In this document: piece by piece, positions 59,030 to 64,000 of the stretch
Layout: each line of letters opens with the position of its first letter
How positions within the stretch are numbered: the stretch's first letter is position 1
Source of the DNA: Vigna angularis
Lineage: Eukaryota > Streptophyta > Magnoliopsida > Fabales > Fabaceae
Assembly (NCBI RefSeq): GCF_016808095.1
Contig: NC_068976.1
Coordinates: 8,961,001 to 9,025,000, forward strand
DNA length: 64,000 nt
Direction of reading: 5' to 3'
Made by a program: the position numbers and the translations under genes
Notes under the pieces: generated by a model
What the model saw: the letters and a program-made list of their open reading frames with translations, nothing else
Told to the model about the DNA's origin: nothing
Database searches by the model: none

Positions 59030-60130
59030 CAGTCAACTAAGGGGTTGTTACTTCCTGCACCTCCCATTTTTTCTTCTTGTACCCCATAAATTGTATATCC
59101 TATTTTATCTTTTATTAAAATATAATTCAAAACCCTAATTTCATATTCTCTTTCCTTCTTTGTGCCGCAAAATGTCCTGCATTTTGCTTCATTTTCTTCT
59201 TTTACACAAAGTTGTGTAGGATTGAAGGCAAAATCCCCATTTAATGTATGATGGAAGGTGAATGAGTGAAAGAAAAAGAAAATTTGGAGAAGAATAACCA
59301 TAAAATAGTTGTTTGAATTATTCAAAAAAGAAAAACAAAACTTCTAAAATGGATGTTCTGAAATCGTATTTTCTAATCTAAAGACATCTTTCGGAATATA
59401 CATACTTCTTTTATATTCGAAAATCACTATTCTAGAAGGATATTTTGAATCCAAAATATATAAAAAAGTATATAAGTATTTCAGAAAGCATTTCTAAATT
59501 TGGAAAAGCCTTCTAGAACACCTATTCAAGAACTTTTTTTTTATATTTCAAAATAATTATTTTGAAAGGTATTTTTGAAAATACCTTTTGAAATAGTCAT
59601 TCCAGAATATAAAAAAAATCTAAAATAACTGTTATGGAAAGTATTTTCATATCCAAAAACATATTTCAAGACACTCACTTTGAAAACAATTTATATTCGG
59701 GATTTAGAAATATCTTTCGGAACAATGATTCTGCAATATAAAAAAATATATTTCAAAATAAATACTCTCAAAAGTGTTTTTGGATCCGAAAATACCTTCT
59801 AAAACCTCATTTCAGAATTTTTTTACCTTTTTAAATAACCTAAAAGAATTCCCTGTAATTATTCATTTTCAAATTTCCTTTCACCTCCCATCACACGTTG
59901 AGGGGATTTGAGCTTCAATCCTACACAACTTTGTAATGGAAATCTATCTAGGGAGCTTAATGGAGATCCATCCAAAGAACTATAACTTGAACCAATGCTA
60001 GGAGGATGGAAGAACAAAAAGGACTTTAATATTGTGGAGATTGTGTTTGAAGCCGGTTTTTCTCTTCTATTAATCCTTTTTAAATATGTACATATGTCTT
60101 TCTTTAGGCCTTGTATTTGAGAGAAGGACC
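59030..60130. mobile_element. Fold-back-like element with degenerate internal repeats
   Basis: 59206-59290 and the reverse complement of about 59863-59934 share 'acaaagttgtgtaggattgaag' and 'gatggaaggtgaa'-type blocks. The ~570 bp between them repeat a degenerate ~40-bp unit ('ttctgaaat...tttcggaatata'). The outer ends and target duplication were not fixed. Confidence 0.55.
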
Positions 60131-60339
60131 TACCCATCAAGGAAGCTTAGTAAACGTTGACGATTTTGAAGATTTAACTACATCCAACTCAGAGGTCCAT
60201 AAAATATGTGCTTATAGTCAAATGAAAGCCCTTTGAGTCTAGTTTCCAACAAAAAAATCAACTCATTTGGAGTTCCGTGAAGAAAGTTATGAGTCAAACA
60301 GTCAACAGAGTCAAAGTAGGTAAGATAATGTGCGAGAGG

Positions 60340-62330
60340 TGGGTGAACATTGTTTTAAAAATCTTTTCGCAAATCAGCCTCTAATGGTTTATAAAGATAA
60401 TGTGCAAGAGTCTTAAGATGATTATACGCTATTATGAGTAAATGGACAACATTCTAGATAGAGAACTAATAAATCCCAGATTTTTATATTGGTTCACTTA
60501 ACCCTAGTTATGTCTAGTTCTCTCTTAGGAACTCTTAAGGGGTTCTACTAATCTTTTTCAAGATTACGCAAGTTTTGCCTCTTTAGAATATCAACGAGTA
60601 TACAACAAGTATTAGCACCGCTCCTGGTTTCCTAGTCATCCTGACTAGATTGAGTTTAACCGTAGACAATTGTGTATACATTCAACTCAACCTGAGTTGA
60701 ACAAGCAAGTTGAGTTCTCTCCAAAACTTACAACAAATCCATAAATGGATTTTCTATAAGGTACAGATGAGTGACTCTCAACAAAAGAATATGTGTACAA
60801 ATACAATACAATCTATAACACTTGACAATGTTTCGCTCTTTACAAAGATTTCTCTCTCAAGGTATATTGAGCGTCAAACAATATAAGAACATTTCAAGCT
60901 TTTCTCTCTTTTTTTGTTGCTACTCTTCTTATGTTATTATGCAATTTTTCATCAACAACATCTTCTCTTCAAACTTTCTTCTATATATAGTTTATGTAAG
61001 AAGTCGACTTATGAAGAGTTAGTGGCTTTTCGAAATGAAGTTTAATTTTAGTCTACTTTGTAGGGTCCAAAGCTTTTTCTCATAGCCTTAAGCGAAATTT
61101 GAACTTGAATGTGACAAAGCAAATGGCTTCAAGGAAACATTCCTAGAATGTTCTTCTTCTCTCATAACGTCTTTTTCTTGGATGTCGTGATTATGATCAT
61201 ATTTTTCTACTTTATTGATTTGCACAGATATCAAGAGACAGAGTACATAAGTATCAAAGTACTTTTTCGTACACGCATTAACTATTTTAAATGTTAAGTA
61301 GTGTAGTGGATTTAGGACATTTCATCATTTGTCATTTCACTAATAAATGCATCGTTTGGTGGGACAAATGTTTATTCATCAAATGATATTTTTTATAGAA
61401 TTTTTTGCTTGATATAGCACTGTATGGATATATTCTTTAAGTCTTAGTGTCACATAAGAGACAAACTTTTGTTTCCATAAGAAGCTAGTGTACTTGCTCA
61501 TAGACTCTATTATGAGATTTCAATGAGAGACATTTGTTCTTAGACGTTGTTTATGATTTTCTAATTCATTTAATTACTTTAGTCTAGAAAGCATTACTTC
61601 AACTCTTGGCTTTAGACGTTATCAGATGCTTCTTTGGTAGATGCTACTTGTTTAAAATCAACGATATTTTGTTTATTGTTGCCTGCTAAACTTCAAAACT
61701 TAGGTTGTTTAGACAGTCTGCTCTCTAGACGACTTTTGTCTTAACAAGGATATTGTCAATTGGGCTAGTTCTTGGGCTCCTAGTGTTACATGGGCCTTGG
61801 TAAAGGGAGAGCACCCTTTTTGGCTTGCTTAAGCCTTAAGGTACATTCTAGAACTTGGTTGGTTGGATGAAAAGGCTCTCATGCATACACTTGGCCAAAT
61901 ATTCAAGAGAAAACTTATATTCTTTGCACTTGGACATGATGTACCTCCTTTAGATTATGAACTTTAGTTCCTTTATGGATACACTCCTTCACCTACAAAA
62001 GGAGTTTTTTGCTAAAAATGCATCTTCTCTTAAGTTCACTTAGGATAGTCTTTTATCAAAACTTCTCCTTACCATTTACTTGTAAGTTGACCTAACCTCC
62101 TTCAAGAACATCTTAAAACTCACTCTACACGCCTATCTTCCTTCATCAATTTATAGTTTCCGTTCATCTTTGTTCATCTTTCTTCATATCCAAGAAGCTT
62201 CATCAAGTTGCTTGACGAGCTTTCAATCACTAAAGAAGAAAATGAAGCAAAACAGAGAAAGGTGCAGAGAATTTAACGGTGCAAGAAAAGAAATGTATGT
62301 AAAGTTATAGTTTTAGAGCTTTTAATATTT
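60340..62330 (-). repeat. Decayed LTR-like sequence (SIRE-type architecture)
   Basis: 'ggtgggtgaacattgttttaaa', then 'ttatattggttcacttaacc...atgtctagtt', parallels the start of the minus-oriented SIRE-type LTRs ('ggtgaattggcttc', 'ttatactggttcggcc', 'cctacgtccaat'). The nucleotide match is loose and the far end is undefined. No coding domains. Confidence 0.35.
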
Positions 62331-62339
62331 TTTAATAAA

Positions 62340-64000
62340 GGGTAAAATTGAGATATTATATTTTATGGGGGAAAGAAAAAAGGGGAGATGCACAGAGTAG
62401 CAGCCCAACTAAGGCCATCAAAAGCCTTTCAAAAGAGAACCATCACAAAATATCGAGATAAATAATTTACTTGGCTCAGAAATATTTAGTTGAGTCTTAT
62501 GGTTTAAGTAATTAATTTTAAAGAAACCTAATTATGGCAAAATTTCAATTTGGTATGGAAAACCTTCCGTTTTCCTTTCTCCGATTTTACGAAACTATTC
62601 AAAATCTAGTAATATTCAAAGATGCACTTGGGTCGTCGGGGGTTTGGTCTAATTTTTAAACATTATAAAGGAGTTTTTCATGTTAAATAAAATACCCTTG
62701 AGTTCACTTCAAATTATAGAATCACTTTTAATTTTATCAGTAAATAAATAGAACCTAAACGAATTGTATTAAATAAGGAACATCTTATCATTAACGAAAA
62801 TGGCTGTCAGTAATGATATATCAAAATTCAAATTTACCGACAGGCAAAATAAATTATATTCCACAACTTAAATTACAATCATAATTATCAAGATTCTCTC
62901 ATACACTGGGGCCTATATTTTAGTTTTTCTAGGTGTCCATGACATTTTCTAGCAATTGATAGTAATTCATAAATTACGAAAAATTAAAAGATATGAAATA
63001 ATTAGATGCATGAACTCTAAATCAGATACAGGTTAGCTCTCGGACAGTAGAAAATTACACGTTGAATATATGGAAGCAGCAGCCGCATTCACTGCTAACT
63101 CTTTCTCGGAGCTATTAAATGTCGATGCTCTACACAGAATATCAAAATTGTCAAATTTCTGACCGTTATTGTAGATTCTGGACAATATATAATGCATGAT
63201 TAAGGGGGAAACAGGAACATAATTACAATCTGTAAATGGCTTAATGCTTCTAAACTTCACAGATAGTATTCACAAAAGCACTAAAAAATATGTCGAAGAC
63301 TCATTTTCAAAGATAAACACATTAAGTTTTCCAAATCAAATATATGATTACCATTAAATTCAGGGAAAATAAACATGGGTAAAAAGTATATTGAACACAA
63401 TCTAAACTGAACCAAACGTCCGTGATAAAAGATAAGGAAAACCCAGTTATTTCACTATCTAAACGGAAAATTTAGCGTATAATAGAGCAACAAACTTAAG
63501 ATACGTAATTGATAACCCTGTGTAGAAAGTGATAATTTTCACAAGAACAAAAGATCCAGTACAGTGGATAAGTATACATGAGAGGGAACAGAATTAGTAG
63601 TCTTTCTTGAAAATGCATAAAGCTGTTTCAGTTCAATAGCATAAAATAGATGTGCACAATCTCTTCTAAGAGTAACTCAATGGAGATCAGAAAGCCATTA
63701 TATGCAAACATAAAATTCATGACACTAAAGGAAGGAAAGCAACGAATAGTTTAAGATTTTTTCCCGTTATATTAATGCAGCAATTCACTACATAAGCACA
63801 ATGATTAAATTACAGCATCACAAGCTATATGAATTAAAAAGAAAATTTCCTGCTTTACAACGTGTTTATGTTGGATTAGTTACAAACTTGAAATAAATTT
63901 CAACAGAATGCTATGTACTTCAATCTTACTCTTATTTTATTTCCCTAATTTATGAACAGATGGCTAACAACAAATTAAATTTGCTTTCTTTTTTCAGAAG
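62340..64000. other. Gene-free right end, possibly UTR of a gene beyond the window
   Basis: No mobile element or domain recognised. A minus-strand open frame of 75 codons (63033-63260) has fairly ordinary amino-acid composition and could be a 3' exon or chance; splice borders are not decisive. Confidence 0.3.

Overview
The window is AT-rich plant nuclear DNA, most likely from a papilionoid (phaseoloid-type) legume. Evidence: spliced genes with GT-AG introns, Ty3/gypsy chromoviruses, SIRE/Maximus-type copia LTRs (the cctatcaaca end and the 'actggttcgg...cctacgtccaat' block), a TRIM element of the kind common in legumes, CACTA, MULE and hAT elements. No CRISPR array, tRNA or rRNA gene was recognised.

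Layout. 1-3908: 3' part of a decayed Ty3/gypsy chromovirus inserted in an intron. 4205-11130 (+): the last seven exons of a DUF676 / FAM135-like (ZW18-like) putative serine-esterase gene; every splice phase is preserved although a 4-kb intron (6070-10076) has filled with antisense copia debris and a TRIM. 11131-18950: no host gene; copia and gypsy-like debris, a 1.42-kb solo SIRE-type LTR with intact GGTAA duplications, and a 61-bp minisatellite. 19176-24913: the 3' half of a CACTA element (DUF4216, ORF2, Ulp1 remnant, 3' terminus) that itself carries an hAT MITE and an unidentified 754-bp insert.

25532-27532 and 39307-41356 (both -): two apparently intact seven-exon Neprosin-domain genes lying in a duplicated ~3-kb block. 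Between them are a MULE (28605-29991), a SIRE-type copia 5' end (30317-33499), a tandem duplication, a Pack-MULE carrying a piece of an LRK10L/WAK-associated receptor kinase (36176-37518), and a CACTA Ulp1 fragment. 43416-49556: two convergent paralogues of a Ulp1-type gene family. The minus copy is an apparently intact 11-exon, 704-codon gene; the plus copy is broken and ends before the protease domain. A 211-bp tandem array separates them.

50285-64000: mostly mobile DNA. It holds two small CACTA elements with 3-bp duplications, a SIRE-type 3' LTR, another LTR-like fragment, a third MULE, a fold-back element and LTR-like debris. The last kilobase is unassigned.

How the genes relate: the host-type genes (esterase, two neprosins) look like independent loci. 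The Ulp1-family genes may be TE-derived. The clearest theme is repeated DNA-transposon insertion with intact target duplications (three MULEs, two CACTAs, one hAT), together with gene-fragment capture.
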